Below are positions 55,730-56,697 of a stretch of 56,697 nt of DNA, in pieces. The notes beneath the pieces are model-generated. The model worked only from the letters and a program-made list of their open reading frames with translations, was not told the DNA's origin and did not search any database. Source of the DNA: Vicinamibacteraceae bacterium (GTDB lineage Bacteria; Acidobacteriota; Thermoanaerobaculia; Multivoradales; Multivoraceae); NCBI GenBank assembly GCA_012270995.1, contig JAAXHG010000087.1:1-56697 (forward strand), in the 5' to 3' direction. Each line of letters starts with the position of its first letter. Within the stretch, counting starts at the first letter, position 1. The position numbers were made by a program, and so were the translations under genes.

Positions 55730-56620
55730 TCACGCAGCGGTGACGGGCAAGCTGGGCGCTTCGCCGCGGGTCAGTTGATCGAACGCCTGGAGCACGTAGC
55801 GACTGGTCCGGTACTCGCCGAAGGCCTTCAGTTCGTGCTGCTTGAGGAGCGGGAACGAGGCCGAGGGGGGCTCGGCGTCCAGGATCCACTCGAGGTCGGA
55901 GCGGTCGAGGCGGTACATGTGGGCGTAAATCGCGTCGAGTTCGGAGCGGAGGCGATGGCGGCGGTCTTCGTCCCAGGCGAAGGGCGGGCCGTCGTAGCCG
56001 AGGTCCTCGGCGAAAGGGCGCAGTTCGTCCGCGGCGTAGGTCAGTTCCAGGACGCGCGGGACGACGAGTTCGACGTACGTCGGTCCGTGGGCCGCGCGCC
56101 ACAGGTAGGCCTCGGGCGGCAGTACGGGAAGCTGCTTGACGATGAAGAAGTTGAGGTTGACGCCGCCCACGGAGAGCCGGGCCGCCCAGTCGAGCGGCAG
56201 GCTGTTCAGGTTGGCCAGCACCAGGGCCGAGGCGACGGCCCGGGCGTTCGAGTAGTCGACCGCCGGGGCGCTGTTGCCGACGCCGCTTCTCGGCAAGTTA
56301 CCCGAAAGGAGCGTCCGCTCGTCGGTCGCTCGAGTGATCCCGCGGAAGGCCTGAAGCCAAGCCTCCTGATCGACGTTCAGAAGAGGCGCCTTGTTGCTCA
56401 CCGCCGCCTCCGGGAACGCGCCGAGGATCGTTGTTCGCTGGTTCGTCGGCGCCGCGATGTCCCGGAACGCGAGGAGCCAACCAGGATCACGGCCGCGGAA
56501 TGGCCGAACCCGACGTTCGGAATCATGCCGACGACTCCGGTCCGCTCGTTGGTCGCGTTCGTGATCTGGCGGAAAGCGAGTTGCGAGCGCGCTCGGCAAG
56601 GATGTCGAACGTCGACCGGT
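55730..56620 (-). pseudogene. C-terminal part of an Eco57I/DISARM-like N6-adenine DNA methyltransferase
   Basis: On the minus strand a frame from about 56479 to the stop at 55730 encodes about 250 residues: NFFIVKQLPVLPPEAYLW, VPRVLELTYAADELRPFAEDLG, DDRSDLEWILD-type helices and the tail GEYRTSRYVLQAFDQLTRG. This is the target-recognition and C-terminal region of large N6 methyltransferases such as DISARM and BREX enzymes. Upstream, from about 56485 to 56590, similar sequence (AFRQITNATNERTGVVG, MIPNVGFGHSA) continues in a different frame. The catalytic domain is not in the window. It is broken by a frame change, partial at the window edge, or both. Confidence 0.7.
56259..56590 (-). repeat. 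Three degenerate copies of a 40-residue segment in the methyltransferase remnant
   Basis: Reading the minus strand from the right edge: LAFRQITNATNERTGVVG-MIPNVGFGHSA, then LLAFRDIAAPTNQRTTILG-AFPEAAVSNKA, then LQAFRGITRATDERTLLSG-NLPRSGVGNSA. The spacing is about 110-120 bp. Related methyltransferases have this segment once, as far as I know. The first copy is in a different frame from the other two. Confidence 0.7.
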
Positions 56621-56671
56621 TGGCTGGCTCGCGAGGTGGGGTCGGGCGCCGCCGTGATAGCGTTCGAGGGT

Positions 56672-56697
56672 GGTTGACGGTTGACGGTTGACGGTTG
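56672..56697. repeat. GGTTGAC heptamer tandem repeat at the window edge
   Basis: Three full units of GGTTGAC plus GGTTG run into the last base of the window. The array may continue beyond it. Seven-base units shift the reading frame when the copy number changes. It lies about 80 bp upstream of the methyltransferase-like coding sequence on the minus strand. Confidence 0.85.

Noticed and set aside
56672..56697. Heptamer repeat as iterons of a replication origin
   Set aside because: The units are contiguous and too short, and no replication initiator gene or AT-rich region is present.

Overview
The window is about 56.7 kb of GC-rich, densely coding bacterial chromosome. No rRNA, tRNA, CRISPR array or intact insertion sequence was recognised. 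The best taxonomic hints are the GWxTD/VWFA protein at 7.5-10.1 kb, a second Acidobacteria-type VWFA-related protein at 27.1-28.9 kb, a PSD1-type DUF1592/DUF1552 pair, lpxD (so a Gram-negative outer membrane), a TonB-dependent receptor and a LysW-dependent amino-acid operon. Together these suggest an Acidobacteriota-like organism, perhaps Thermoanaerobaculia-type. This is inference from gene content, not from a phylogeny.

Left flank (0.3-4.3 kb): a badly decayed single-chain restriction-modification gene of the type ISP kind. It has lost the helicase motor N-half, carries at least two further frame changes and contains a 22-unit AG dinucleotide tract. A HigBA toxin-antitoxin pair with a perfect palindromic operator follows.

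Core (4.4-51.2 kb): mostly housekeeping and envelope genes. These are glyoxalase II, an amidohydrolase, lpxD, the GWxTD/VWFA protein, tag, a PQQ beta-propeller protein, VapBC, two alpha/beta hydrolases, a 2Fe-2S ferredoxin, a UPF0173 hydrolase, an ABC-2 exporter, a PfkB sugar kinase, a DegT aminotransferase, the DUF1552/DUF1592 pair, an M23 peptidase, a VOC protein, MOSC and rhodanese proteins. The six-gene operon lysW-lysX-lysY-lysZ-lysJ-lysK builds lysine (or ornithine/arginine) on the carrier protein LysW and runs on into a BCCT osmolyte transporter. A strong terminator hairpin 54 nt before lysW looks like an attenuator. Next come a five-heme cytochrome, a membrane glycosyltransferase-like protein, a TonB-dependent receptor, an MsbA-like ABC exporter, a hendecad-repeat coiled-coil membrane protein and a 1553-residue single-chain acyl-CoA carboxylase with domain order CT-alpha, CT-beta, BC, BCCP.

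Right flank (52.2-56.7 kb): a defence-island-like region in active decay. A DinJ/YafQ-type module has an in-frame stop in the antitoxin and a truncated toxin. A remnant of a DUF5131-TcmP pair is followed by a NYN-domain nuclease-like gene and then by a C-terminal remnant of a DNA methyltransferase on the opposite strand. The same arrangement then recurs in better condition: intact DUF5131, intact TcmP and the C-terminal part of an Eco57I/DISARM-like methyltransferase facing it. The two copies therefore look like one duplicated cassette, the left decayed and the right largely preserved. The methyltransferase part holds three degenerate copies of a roughly 40-residue segment, and the window ends inside a 7-bp tandem repeat.

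Several genes have a TAGACT/TATACT-like -10 box very close to the start codon, so short or absent leaders may be common here.
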